Source: Mesocentrotus franciscanus (taxonomy: Eukaryota; Echinodermata; Echinoidea; Camarodonta; Strongylocentrotidae). Taken from it: 64,000 nt of DNA. Positions within the stretch are counted from its first letter, which is position 1; every line of letters starts with the position of its first letter. The notes beneath the pieces were generated by a model. That model was not told the DNA's origin, searched no databases, and saw only the letters and a list, made by a program, of their open reading frames with translations. The translations under genes were made by a program, and so were the position numbers. The stretch lies in contig CP137675.1 of assembly GCA_037976565.1 (NCBI GenBank), positions 31,323,820 through 31,387,819 on the forward strand, in the 5' to 3' direction. Positions 44,521 to 55,525 of this stretch are shown here, piece by piece.

Positions 44521-45810
44521 GGGGTACTTTAGACCAGTGCCCCCCGAGAGCACCGCCGCCCAATACAAATGCATGAATAAAGGAATGAATGACTGAAAAA
44601 TGAAAGAATGAAAGAAAGAGTGAATGATTGATTGATCCATTTATTTGTCACAAAATTTCATATTTTAGGTTCTCTTTCTCATCACAAACTTTTTCCATTC
44701 CCCAATGTACTAGTTTTTTTTCTCTCTTTGTCTTATCATCATGCGTGGGATCTCTGAATGCTGGGGTTCCTGCAGCAACCCTACATGGATTTTTTTTCAG
44801 TGGGTGCATATAACCCATGGAATTCTTTGTAAACCTTCAAATCATTTACCATGCACCCCCCCCCTCTTTTTAATGGGTGCATATAACCCATGGACATTTT
44901 TGTAAACTTTCAAATAATGAGTTATCATCGAGCCCTCCCCCCTAATTTGTTTTGTCAGCTCGTGACAGAACCCATAAGTAGGCCTACGTTTTGTCAAGAG
45001 GCGAGGATCATTTTCTCTTTTTATTGTTTTCTTTACTCGGGCACCTCTGTCTTAGGATATATATGTTTTTCTTTGCTTGTCAACACCCCGCACCCTCACT
45101 AAATTCATTCCTCGACCCAGCATATCATTCCCACTTATAATGTATATATACATTTAGTCGCAATACAATTCTCTTCCCTCCCCTTCATCTTCTTATCAAT
45201 TTCATACCTTATATAGCAAACGATTAGTCACCATTACACCACTTTGCTTGCCTATGCATGGCACTTTCTTGTCCTGGGCCGTTTGCATTCCGTTTCATTC
45301 GTCACTATTTTTCATGTTTTACAAATGATTTATGGCTCTTTTATGAGTTGCATTCCAAACATCTAATCCGGATGAAATCACTTCACATAACACATGTACA
45401 AATATGGAAAGAAAACTGTAAGAAAGAAACCAAAGAGAACTTTTAAGATTAGAGAAAAAATAAGAAAAAGAGAAAGGAAAGAAAACAAAGAAAATATATT
45501 AAAAAACAAGAGGAAGATAAAAGAAGAACAAATTGAAGACATGGTATGAATATCACCTTGCTCCTTTCCCTTTTTCTTTCGTCTTCTTTTCATTTCATTT
45601 TTCTAACAATTTATTTCTTTCTTTCAGAATAGTTTCATACTTTTTTTGTACTTTCTTCTTTGGTTTCTTCTTCCCATATTCTTTATTTCTTCCATTCATC
45701 TATTCGTTATATTGATTTTATTTTTTACCTTTTCTTTCTTCTTTCTTTCCTATCCCATTTTTCTTTCTTCCTTTCCTTCCTTCCTTTTCCTCAATTTCTT
45801 TTTCATTTTT
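44521..45810. other. Pyrimidine-rich intron DNA
   Basis: A repeated AATGGGTGCATATAACCCATGGA-like word (44800-44895) and a TTTCTTTC-rich tract (45550-45805). Overlapping frames here are low complexity. Confidence 0.5.
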
Positions 45811-46677
45811 TGTCTCGCCGGCGTAGCAAAAAGCGAGACATAGGCACCGCTTTTTCGGTGGCAGCGACGGCGACGGCGGCGTCAACATCAAAAACTTAAC
45901 CAAGGTTAAGTTTTTGAATTTTTAATATAATTTTGAAATTATAAGTTCTTATGCAATGAAACTTGGAGTAAATGGTTATCAAGTATCCCCAATCATGTGA
46001 GAAGAATTTCAGGTTACAAAGTCAAGGTCAAAGGTCATTTCAGGTCAACAAACTTAGAATATGTGGTGGCATCATCATCAAAAACTTAACCTGAGATTAA
46101 GTTTTTGAATTTTTAATATAATTTTGAAAGTATAAGTTATTATTCAATGAAACTTAGACTAAAGGGTTATCAAGTATCACCAATCATGTGACTAGTCTTT
46201 TAGGTGACAAAGTCAAGGTCAAATGTCATTTCAGGTTTGCAAACTTAGATTTTGTTGTGGTATCAACATCAAGATTTTGAATATTTAAGCATAATTTCAA
46301 AAGTGTTTGTTCAAATTCCATGAAACTTGTACCCAAGGGTAATCAAGTATCACAAATTATATGACACAAATTCCAGGTCTCAAAGTCAAGGTCAAAGGTC
46401 ATTTTAGGTCAGTAGACTTGGATTATGTTTTCACAACTTAAATAAATCAATTTTTGTTATTTTATTTTATGAAAGTTATCAATCTTGGTACAAATAATAG
46501 TAAATAATTCTTCTGATTATTCTTAGTCAATATTCACTTCAGAATGCTGATTATATTCAGAGGATTTCATTTTGGGGGGCCTACTAATGGGCCACCCTAC
46601 CTATAAATAATGTCCCAATTTCAATTTTTCATCATATCGAATTGTGTAATGCAGGCGAGACCGCCATAGCAAAAGCG
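45811..46677 (+). repeat. Tandem repeat element with AGGTCA pairs
   Basis: Bounded by TGTCTCGCCGGCGTAGCAAAAAGCGAGAC at the left and GCAGGCGAGACCGCCATAGCAAAAGC at the right. Three units of about 187 bp start near 45886, 46075 and 46262 and share AAACTTAACC...AAGTTTTTGAATTTTTAATATA and AAAGTCAAGGTCAAAGGTCATTT. AGGTCAAAGGTCA is exact at 46025-46037 and 46389-46401, with one mismatch at 46216-46228. Confidence 0.7.
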
Positions 46678-47140
46678 TTTCACTTGTTTCCTTTTCTTTG
46701 CATGCTTACTTTCCGGCATATTTTCATCATCAAAAGCAAGTTACATGTGCTAGATGTAAACAGAAACATTGATATCTCCCAATTCCACTGGCAGAACATT
46801 GGTATAAGTCTAAAGTGCATGACTTGATGAAACAGATCTCTCATTGAGAGGGGCAGTAACTAGCCCGCCAGAATTCCGTGGTAGGTGATGGTTCCCCATG
46901 CAGTAACGAACGGCGATTAATTTAACACGGCCTGTTAGTGTGCAGCGTAGTCTAATGCTTCAGCTATAATCTTCAGCCTTCGCCACTTGAATATTAGATC
47001 TCTCGCTCTCTCTCTTTACACAAATATTGCCCTGATTTGGCAATGTTTTGTGTATGAGATAAAAGATGAACCTACGCATGTAAGGCATGCTATTTCATAT
47101 CGGTCTCTATTAAGCTTTAAATGTTGAATTTTTACAACTT

Positions 47141-47275
47141 TACTATCGCGTGAATTCGGCGAAACATGGCAGCGAACAACATACAGCTAGCTATATGCAA
47201 TTTCAACTCACTGTGCGTTCACACGCAGCGACTAATTTTTCAGGAGCTTATATGCACAGTGTTACAATCTACATG
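47141..47275 (-). repeat. Inverted partner of 42846-43010, just upstream of exon 2
   Basis: Reads GTGAATTCGGCGAAACATGG...CACACGCAGCGACTAATTTTTCAGGAGC. It ends about 90 bp before the exon 2 acceptor. Confidence 0.55.
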
Positions 47276-47365
47276 TAATTACTTGTTAGGTCTAGCTTGT
47301 ACGGTCCCGTCGTTAGTGGCTGGGATATAACATTTTCACGTTTGTCCGTTCTTTTCAAATATTAG

Positions 47366-47602
47366 GACTCTTTGGCAATGCAGGATGCGGAAAGACGTCA
47401 TTGATCAATTCACTCAAGTTTGCTGCCCATGGCAAACTTCGACAAGCACAATGGGAGCAGACTGCAGCCCAGGAGAAGGTTGGAGGGCACACCATGTATA
47501 GAAAGCTAGTTGATATTTCCATGAAGATTTTTGTGATTGACAACCGAGGTCTTGATATTTCAAATCATGAAGAAGTGATTCCTGAACTAGCCGCACAATT
47601 GG
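47366..47602 (+). CDS. Exon 2 of the IFI44-like GTPase: P-loop and DxxG
   Basis: The acceptor TTTTCAAATATTAG precedes the exon and the donor TTGG/GTGAGG follows it. Joined to exon 1 in phase 1 it gives residues 47-125. The Walker A/G1 loop G-N-A-G-C-G-K-T is at residues 50-57, followed by S-L-I-N-S-L. T89 in G-G-H-T is a candidate switch I residue, and the strand M-K-I-F-V-I leads into D-N-R-G (105-108), the G3 DxxG motif. This spacing, with L after DxxG, matches IFI44-like proteins, where the loop is G-P-V-G-A-G-K-S and DxxG is followed by L. Such proteins are TRAFAC-type GTPases tied to antiviral responses in vertebrates; invertebrate relatives are numerous. The NKxD-type motif is expected beyond the window. 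Other P-loop families (septin-like, AIG1) fit less well. Read-through of the donor ends after a few codons. Confidence 0.8.
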
Positions 47603-48574
47603 GTGAGGACGATTAACAAACAGAGAGAGAGAGAGAGAGAGAGAGAACTGAAGGTATTAAACCGACCCCGCATCGACTCCAAACCGACCATTTATTGTTT
47701 TGTTCGGTCTGTGGGGTACAACTCCTTAAACCGATGGCTTTCATTATCAAACCAGATATTCATTATAATGATGTCTTTATTTTATGTTCGTATATTCATG
47801 TACATCGATCGAATCTTCCCAATTTCACTTTAAAGCCTGTCTGCACTAGTTTAGCCAGGAGGGATTAGACCTCCCAGCGTGGTCACTGACAGGTGGTTAT
47901 CTCATCAACTCAGCTCTCAATTAACATAAGAAAAAGGGGATCATTGGGGACCAACGGGTACCGCTTAGGCATTGTTTGCTATAATTATAGAGGGCGCAAG
48001 TAGCTACAAGTACTTCTTCTTCTACTTCTACAAGTCTTCTTCTTCTCCTGTTTTGATTCAATGGCAATTAGTCAGTTGTGACTATTGTCGCCAAATTACT
48101 TTACGTCACATGTTTATATCTTTCATTTTTTATTTTATTTGTTTTTAAATTTAATTTTGTATTTATCTATCTTTTAGGATAATATCGAAAAATAGTATCG
48201 AAAAAGTAACTTTGTTGTTGTTGTTTTTATTTCCGAAATCAGATAAAAATATTATACATAGTAAAACATACAAAATGAAATATTAATACATGTACATAGA
48301 CAAAAGTCGGTGGACAGCCCAATTCAGCAATGTTTATAGAACATTACTGTTCTAACTCACCAAATTGACCACACTCCCCCACTCAGTTTCACATAGCGCT
48401 TGCCCTGCCCTTGTCTAAACGATTCCATCTTACCATTTTCGGCGGACCTAGGTAACTCAAGCATAGGCTAGGAGGCGTTTGTGCACCTAAGTGTTCTGAG
48501 GGGTCCATATATATTCAATCTCAAAATTTGACAATAAGACAAAATGTATTAAAGCAAAACATTCGTGGGCTTGG
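47603..48574. other. Start of intron 2
   Basis: (GA)n at 47623-47646; otherwise no recognised features. Confidence 0.5.
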
Positions 48575-49199
48575 CATGGCCCTGGGAAGCGGGGGTGCTG
48601 GGGGTGCTGAAGCACCCCCGGAAATTTTTCAGGGGGTGCGCAGCACCCCCTGGAATTTTGTTTTGGTATGATATATTTAATGTACAGGTATATCATTATG
48701 CTTCGTTTACGAAATTGTCACACAGCCGACAGCCACAAATGACGCTTTAAAATAAACAATTGTTATAACTTTCTTTCACAAAATGCTATAACATGTTTCC
48801 CTAGCTGGCACGCGACCCAATAATACTCGCGACACTCGATACCGGCGTGGTTCATTTACAAAATCAAATTATTATGATTTAAATTCAAGGAGCAACATCA
48901 ATAGTAATCATTCCAGTTTAACATGATGCCAAATACACATACTTGCTTTTTGAGCAAAGCCTTGTGAAAGTTCATATCATGTCTATATTTTTTCTGCTTG
49001 TACCATGTTTTAAATTAATACACAGACTGTATTACGTCTTTGATTTTCTCTTGTAAGATCCAACTGAAGGGCTTGAAGGAATATCCAGTGGAAAATTATT
49101 CCAAGCAGTGGGACCAAAAAGTTGATATTATGAACTTACTTACATCTAGATGAAAATTTCCAGAACTAAACTACATTTCATATCATTGCTGATCTGTAA

Positions 49200-49470
49200 A
49201 TGCAGAGGCGGATTCAGGGGGGCACAGGGGGCACGTACCCCCGGTTAAAAAAAAAAAAAGGAGAAAAGGGAGGGGAAAGAAAAAGGAGGGGAAAAAGAAA
49301 GAAAAGGGAAGAGATAAGGAAGAAGAAAAGAGGGAGTAGAGAAAAGGGGAGAGGAGAAAAAGGAGGGTGGAAGGAAGAAAGGCGAAGAGAGAGAGGAGAG
49401 AAAAGGCGGAAAAGGAAAACAGGAGGGAAGACGGAGGAGAGAAAATGGGGAAAAGGAGAATAATGAGAAG
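49200..49470 (+). repeat. GCGGATTCAGGGGGG end plus purine tract
   Basis: Starts GAGGCGGATTCAGGGGGG like a hAT-type MITE terminus and continues as a GGGAAGGAGAAA-type purine tract. The open frames here are only the consequence of strand-biased composition. Confidence 0.5.
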
Positions 49471-49592
49471 TGGCGGATCTACGGGGGGTAGGGTTTAAAC
49501 CACCCCTTGGGCTGCCAAGTGAAAATGTGATGTGCATAGAAAAACGCCATCATGTATCCAGACCCACACAGTATCCGCATCGTCATTGGATC

Positions 49593-49770
49593 CAGTGGCG
49601 GATCCAGGGGGGGGCCCGGGCCCCCTCCCCTAGAAAAAAAAACATGTAAAAACACCCTTTTTGGGGGAAAAAAAAGAAGATTGGCCACCTCCCCTGACGC
49701 TCAAGGGGGGTGGTGATGAAAATTTATTTTCAATTTTTGAAGGCAAAAAAAAAAAAATTGTGCTCGTAAT
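49593..49770. mobile_element. Truncated MITE related to 35260-35531
   Basis: CAGTGGCGGATCCAGGGGGG to TTGTGCTCGTAAT matches the left part of the intact copy. The right end is missing, as at 20270-20450, and truncation is at nearly the same internal point. Confidence 0.65.
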
Positions 49771-49822
49771 AAAATTGTAAAGTACAGCTACGTCTCACGT
49801 TCCTAGACCATTTTTCTTCACG

Positions 49823-49863
<41 letters not shown>

Positions 49864-49866
49864 GTA

Positions 49867-51481
49867 CAGGCGCAGATCCAGGGGGGCCATGCCCCCCGCC
49901 AACAAAAAAAAAAAGAGAGAGAGAGAGAGAAGGGAAAGAAGGGAAAGGGAAAGAGGCGAGAAAGGGAAAGAAAGAAGAGGAAGCAGAAAAGAAAAGGGGG
50001 AAAGGAGGAGATCGGGGGCCGGAAGAGCTTGGCTCCCAGGCTGTTGCCCCCCCCCCCCTAGCAAAAAATAAGAGAGAAGGAAGGAAAGGGAAAGAAAAAA
50101 GGAAAAGAGGAGATAAAGGGAAGGAAATAAAGAGGAAGGAGAAAAGAAAAGAAGGAGGATATCAGTTGCGATTTTCCCGCCAAGAAGTTGTGGATCGGGG
50201 AGGGCCAAAAGGCCCTTCCCCCGCCAAAAAAAAGGGGGACTGAAAGGAGAGCTAAAAGGGAACAAAAAAGAGGAAAGAAAAGAAAAGGATGAAAAGAAGG
50301 GGAGATCAGTTGCGATTAATTCGGCCAACAACGTCCAGATCGGGGGGACCGAAAGGCCCTTGCCCCCAGCAAACTTAAAGAGAGAGAAGGAAGGGAAGGA
50401 AAGGGAGCCCACGCCAATTAGTGACCTGCCAGTGTCACAAATAAGGTATCAAAATAAGCTCATCTGACCGTAATTAAATGCCTAAAACCCCTGAGCTTCC
50501 GGGGGCTCTGCCCCCTGGACCCAACCTGGGGCCCTAAGGCGGGCCCCTGGATGTTCATCTGACCGTTATGTAATGCTTAAAGTCCCTGAGCTTCCGGGGG
50601 CTCCGCCTCCTGGACCCCACGCCAATTAGTGACCTACCAGTGTCACAAATAAGGTATCAAAATCAGCTCATCTGACCGTAATTAAATGCCTAAAACCCCT
50701 GAGCTTCCGGGGGCTCTGCCCCCTGGACCCCACCTATGGCCCTAAGGCGGGCGCGTGGATGCTCATCTGACGGTAGTTTAATGGACCCTACGCCAATTAG
50801 TGTCCTGCCAGTGTCACAAATAAGGTATAAAAATATGCTCATCTGACCGTAATTAAATGTCCATCCGCCCTGAGCTTCAGAGACTCCGCCCCTTGACCCC
50901 CGCCGGGGCTTTGCCCCTAGACCCTACGCCAATTTACGCTACGCTCTACCTGATCGTAGATACTTAAGCCTCCCCCAACCATTTTGAAAAACGTTCAGCA
51001 GGCCCCCTGGACCCCACCTAGGGCTCTAAGGCGGGCGCCTGGATGCTCATTTGACGGTAATTTAATGCCTAAAACTCCTGAGCTTCTGGGGGCTCCGCCT
51101 CCTGGACCCCACGCAAATTAGTGTCCTGCCAGTGTCACAAATAAGCTCATCTGACCGTAATTAAATGTCCATCCGCCCTGAGCTTCAGGGACTCCGCCCC
51201 TTGACCCCCGTCCGGACTTTTGCCCCTAGACCCTACGCCAATTTACGCTACGCTCTACCTGATCGTAGATACTTAAGCCTCCCCCAACCACTTTGAAAAA
51301 CGTTCAGCAGGGCTTCCATGTAAGAGTGGTGGTGATGCGGATTTTTTTTTCCTGCCCCCCCCCAAACGATTTTGCTCATTGCGCCACTGCTTTAGTGGTC
51401 ACCATTACGTACCAATATTTGGCTCGCACAATTTCAAATTTGGGCCCCCCCCCCCACTAAGAAATCCTGGATCCGCGCCTG
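49867..51481. mobile_element. Non-autonomous hAT-like element, copy B
   Basis: CAGGCGCAGATCCAGG at the left and CCTGGATCCGCGCCTG at the right; same purine blocks and 200-bp units as 6389-7970. TATACGTA occurs directly before it (49859-49866) and again one base after it (51483-51490), consistent with an 8-bp duplication with a one-base change. It landed beside a (TA)n run (about 49828-49862). Confidence 0.8.
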
Positions 51482-51828
51482 TTATACGTATATATCTCAG
51501 CACCCCCGGTGAAAAAATCGTTCCCAGGGCCCTGGGGCTTGGTTAGTGTTACTATACAGTGCGGATTATTTATTATATAGACATCAACACATCAACAACC
51601 TATATAAATATGCATATAATTATATACATACATACCTACACATAATGTCTCTATATTTATCTACGTACTTTATCATGCGGGCTTGTCCAAAATAAAAATT
51701 TCAAAGGAGTTTTGTAACAATACGTAATTTTGTCAGATTCTGGTGTACACTACTTTATCGAACCTCTTGAACTTTTGAATATTCATGTTGTGATTGTTTC
51801 ATATTATTACTATAAATTTAATATATTT

Positions 51829-52505
51829 TATTCATTATTATTATTATTATTGTTTTTATTTGTATTATTATTATCATCATTATTATCATTATTATCATTA
51901 TTACTCTTATTATTGTTGATTTTTTTTTGTTTTTTATTTGTTGTTTTATAGTAATATTTTTGATTTACTGAGTATAATTTGGCATAGGGTCATATATGAT
52001 ATTGTATTATGTTTTGCTATTCTTTGTTCTCTATACAAGGGAGGTATTACTTCCTGATAGGAAATCGTTTCGTTCTGAGAGCGAACCGTACAATAGCCTT
52101 TTGTATACTGGACTCACTCTTTTTTAAGTATTCCATATTTTTTACCGGTTGAGATTCATTTATCATTATTATTATTATTATTGTTTTTATTTGTATTATT
52201 ATTATGATCATTGTTATCATTATTGTTACTCTTGTTATTGTTGCTTTTTTGTTGTTGTTTTGTATTTGTTCTTTTATAGTTATTATTACATTATGTTATA
52301 TTTTTGATTTACTGAGTATAATTTGTTATACGGTCATGTATGATATTGTATTATGTTTTTCTATTCTTTGTTCTCTATACAAGGGAGGTATTACTTCCTG
52401 ATAGGAAACCGTTTCGTTCTAAGAACGAACCGTACAATAGCCTTTTGTATACTGGACTCACTCTTTTTTAAGTATTCCATAATTTTTTCCGGTTGAGATT
52501 CATTT
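51829..52505 (-). repeat. Two 344-bp tandem copies of the LINE 3' end
   Basis: TGATTTACTGAGTATAATTTG starts at 51961 and 52305, and GAGGTATTACTTCCTGATAGG at 52041 and 52385. Each copy has an (ATT)n stretch at its left. On the minus strand this is LINE 3' UTR followed by (AAT)n, the tail type of I-clade elements. Slippage during target-primed synthesis, or later unequal exchange, could have doubled it. Confidence 0.7.
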
Positions 52506-53240
52506 ATTTCTGTTAAAAACATAGCCCTTTCTAAAATATAGTTAGGGCAATATACTAAAAAATGTTTTACTGTCTCTATTTCATGGCATCTATCACAAAA
52601 ACCAGTGGGATGAATTCTTAATCTGAGGAGATCCTGATTAAGTCCAATGACTCCAAAGCGGAGGCGATGAAGAGGAGTTTGTTTTATTCCACCTCTCCTG
52701 CCAAAAGAGTTTGGAACTTATAATAATCAAGCTTTTCATCTCAGACAGAGTTAGATTATTATTGACTTCTATTTTCTTAACTAATGCGGCCTTTGCGTGG
52801 AAATCCGCCATCTCGTTTCCTTTGATTCCACAATGTCCAGGTATCCACTCTACGTATATAGTAATGGTGAGAATTTCCAGAATAAACGCCTCGTCCTTCT
52901 GTTGTTGTAATGCAATAAGAGCACTCAGTGAATCACTGAAAATAACAACCCCTACATAAATATCTATTTCCTCTACCCATCTGAGAGCAAGAATGATGGC
53001 AGCCAATTCAGCCCTGTACGAAGAGGTAAAATTTGCCAACCTTTTGCTCTGATGTATAGAATAGTAAGGGACGTAAAAGAAAGCTGCAGAAGTCCCTCTT
53101 TCAGGTACTTTTGATCCATCAGTGTATATATGTAATTGAGTCACCCATTTTGTATGTATGATTTCCAAACTGCTTTGTTTTTGCTGTGTAGGATGATCTG
53201 TTTTCTTTATTCGAGTACTTAAAGTACAAGTCCACTCCAC
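52506..53240 (-). pseudogene. I-like LINE ORF2: RNase H domain and zinc C-terminus, copy 1
   Basis: Minus-strand frame with an RNase H1 domain: Y-T-D-G-S-K (first Asp), Y-R-A-E-L-A-A (Glu), F-S-D-S-L-S-A (second Asp), W-I-P-G-H-C-G-I-x-G-N-E-x-A-D (His and last Asp). After a frame shift near 52690 it continues as R-L-R-F-G-V-I, then C-x2-C-x4-(E)-x3-H-x3-x-C, a gag-knuckle-like C-terminal motif, to about 52520. RNase H after RT marks I, Ingi or related clades. The upstream part joins MITE sequence from 53218. Confidence 0.8.
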
Positions 53241-53500
53241 TGAAAAGTTGAGCTGATTAGATAGACAAAAATCTAAAAGCCCAAATATAACTTGGTTTTG
53301 GAAAATGGTGCTCAGATTTATTTTTAATAATTTTTTTTAATGAGCAAAAAACAAGTTAATGATCGAGTCGGTTGTGACGTAGGGTCCTCACAACACAGAT
53401 TCGTAATGTAACCAAATTTAATGCATACGTCTTTGTGAAGTGCCTCTATACAAACTATTTTATTCACCTGATAAGAATAATAGTGTTTCATTATTCTTAT
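53218..53500. mobile_element. Left part of the TTAA MITE, copy 1
   Basis: Same as 54018-54300 but broken off at the centre of the inner palindrome (GTTTCATTATTCTTATC), where the RNase H segment starts again. It shows that LINE plus MITE was tandemly duplicated after the MITE had inserted. Confidence 0.7.
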
Positions 53501-54017
53501 CAAAAGAGTTTGGAACTTATAATAATCAAGCTTTTCATCTCAGACAGAGTTAGATTATTATTGACTTCTATTTTCTTAACTAATGCGGCCTTTGCGTGGA
53601 AATCCGCCATCTCGTTTCCTTTGATTCCACAATGTCCAGGTATCCACTCTACGTATATAGTAATGGTGAGAATTTCCAGAATAAACGCCTCGTCCTTCTG
53701 TTGTTGTAATGCAATAAGAGCACTCAGTGAATCACTGAAAATAACAACCCCTACATAAATATCTATTTCCTCTACCCATCTGAGAGCAAGAATGATGGCA
53801 GCCAATTCAGCCCTGTACGAAGAGGTAAAATTTGCCAACCTTTTGCTCTGATGTATAGAATAGTAAGGGACGTAAAAGAAAGCTGCAGAAGTCCCTCTTT
53901 CAGGTACTTTTGATCCATCAGTGTATATATGTAATTGAGTCACCCATTTTGTATGTATGATTTCCAAACTGCTTTGTTTTTGCTGTGTAGGATGATCTGT
54001 TTTCTTTATTCGAGTAC
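53500..54017 (-). pseudogene. I-like LINE RNase H domain, copy 2
   Basis: Nearly identical to 52701-53217 (offset 799 bp), with all the same RNase H residues (Y-T-D-G-S-K, A-E-L-A-A, F-S-D-S-L, G-H-C-G-I-x-G-N-E-x-A-D). It stops at the left at A-A-A-G-A-G-T-T-T-G-G, where copy 1 continues into the C-terminus. Confidence 0.8.
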
Positions 54018-54591
54018 TTAAAGTACAAGTCCACTCCACTGAAAAGTTGAGCTGATTAGATAGACAAAAATCTAAAAAGCCCAAATATAACTTGGTTTTG
54101 GAAAATGGTGCTCAGATTTATTTTTAATAATTTTTTTTAATGAGCAAAAAACAAGTTAATGATCGAGTCGGTTGTGACGTAGGGTCCTCACAACACAGAT
54201 TCGTAATGTAACCAAATTTAATGCATACGTCTTTGTGAAGTGCCTCGATACAAACTATTTCATTCACCTGATAAGAATAATGAAACACTATTATTCTTAT
54301 CAGGTGAATAAATAGTTTGTATAGAGGCACTTCACAAAGACGTATGCATTAAATTTGGTTACATTACGAAAATAGCCTATTGTCAGAATGTATACCGCTG
54401 GCACTTTCGTTGTGAGGAGCATACGTCACATCCGTACAGCAATATAAATGTTTTGCTCGAAATACCCGAAACAAAAATCGCTCTTAAAAATCACCTGATT
54501 GAAGTACGCCCGTGATATTTGGCAGTTTTAACCTTTGATTTATTTACAACATGTTATAATTTTTGAAAATCGGAGTGGACTTGGGCTTTAA
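54018..54591. mobile_element. Complete TTAA-type MITE inside the LINE
   Basis: TTAAAGTACAAGTCCACTC at the left and GAGTGGACTTGGGCTTTAA at the right are inverted, with TTAA at 54018-54021 and 54588-54591. Removing the insert and one TTAA leaves the LINE frame continuous across the site (…V-S-T-E before, S-T-R-I-K after). The middle (54160-54435) is a long palindrome with GTGACGTA...CCTCACAAC and ACGTCTTTGTGAAGTGCC arms. Confidence 0.8.
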
Positions 54592-55285
54592 TTCCGTTGA
54601 AACTACCGGAAGGTAGAATAACCATGGTGGAAATGGGGAGGGGCCTATCGATTCTATACGTTTTCCCAGCTTGCTTTGTGTTCTATATCCAAAAGGTTTA
54701 TTTATGTGTTTTCCCTTAAGGTATTCAAATTGCCAACATGGTTCAATGTTTTTCAACAGCGGATGATTCGTCCATCTTTCGATGTTTTGTCGATATTTAC
54801 TTGAAAGCATTTGTCTTCTTATATCCAAAGGCATTTCCCCCATTTCCACCTGTAGCGAGGTTAAAAGAGGTTAAAGGCAGCCCACCAGCGTATATCTTCA
54901 ATGCTTGGTATTGAACGTCAATGGCTTTTTTGTGGTAACAGCTGCACTGTCATAGGCCTCACATCCGTAATCAAAAAGAGATCTTATAAGTGCTCTATAC
55001 ACCATCATAAGTGATTTCGAGGAGCTTCCCCAATGTTTTCCAGTTAGACATCTTAAGATATTTAATTTTCTTTTACTTCTTATGATTACATGTTCGATAT
55101 GTGGTTGCCAGGTTAACCTTTTATAAAAAATAACTCCTACAAAGCGGTGAGATTTTTCGTACATTAGCACATTTCCATTCAATTCTATTTCAGGCGGTAA
55201 AACATTCCAGCTCTTCGTAAAAAATACGGGCACTGTTTTGTCAGCTATGGTGAATGTATGGTGGCCCAGAAGGGACATCGCGAAT
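54592..55285 (-). pseudogene. I-like LINE: end of RT and connection to RNase H
   Basis: 54898-55278 carries R-F-V-G-V-I-F-Y-K-R-L-T-W...H-I, L-N-I-L-R, W-G-S-S, Y-R-A-L-I-R-S-x-x-D-Y-G-C, the RT thumb region of Jockey/I-type LINEs. 54592-54849 is the connection to RNase H. A frame break lies near 54850-54900. The element is 5'-truncated at about 55285, where another repeat begins. Confidence 0.8.
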
Positions 55286-55525
55286 CGTGAAATCGCGAAT
55301 CTTTTTTGTGACTTGTTCTTGCTAGTGGTATTGTATTTCTCTATCTCTCCTCCGTTTCTCTCTCTCTCTCTCTCTCACTCTCTCTCTCTCTCTCTCTCAT
55401 CTCCTTCCCTCTTGTTCTCACTATCATCCTCTCTCTCCTCTCTTGATCTTTCTCTCTCTCTTTTTCGCCCTTTCTATGTTTCTCTCTTTCTCTCCCTCTC
55501 GCTCTCGCTCTCTCCCTCCATGACC
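55255..55525 (+). repeat. CGCGAATCGTGAAATCGCGAATC end with (CT)n tract
   Basis: GGCCCAGAAGGGACATCGCGAATCGTGAAATCGCG, then CTTGTTCTTGCTAGTGGTATT and a long (TC)n run. The inverted relative is at 61515-61840. The open frame here is CT repeat. Confidence 0.6.

Larger units (their letters stand above)
48575..51534. mobile_element. Outer hAT-like element with nested insertions
   Basis: Left end CATGGCCCTGGGAA and right end TTCCCAGGGCCCTG, with an exact 8-bp duplication GGGCTTGG at 48567-48574 and 51535-51542. Subterminal CAGCACCCCC/GGGGGTGCTG words occur near both ends (48590-48655 and 51498-51508). Everything between about 49200 and 51481 is made of other elements inserted later. Confidence 0.75.

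Noticed and set aside
47603..47833. Frame extending from near the exon 2 donor through a GA repeat
   Set aside because: Begins beyond a clean GTGAGG donor and consists of microsatellite and AT-rich intron sequence.
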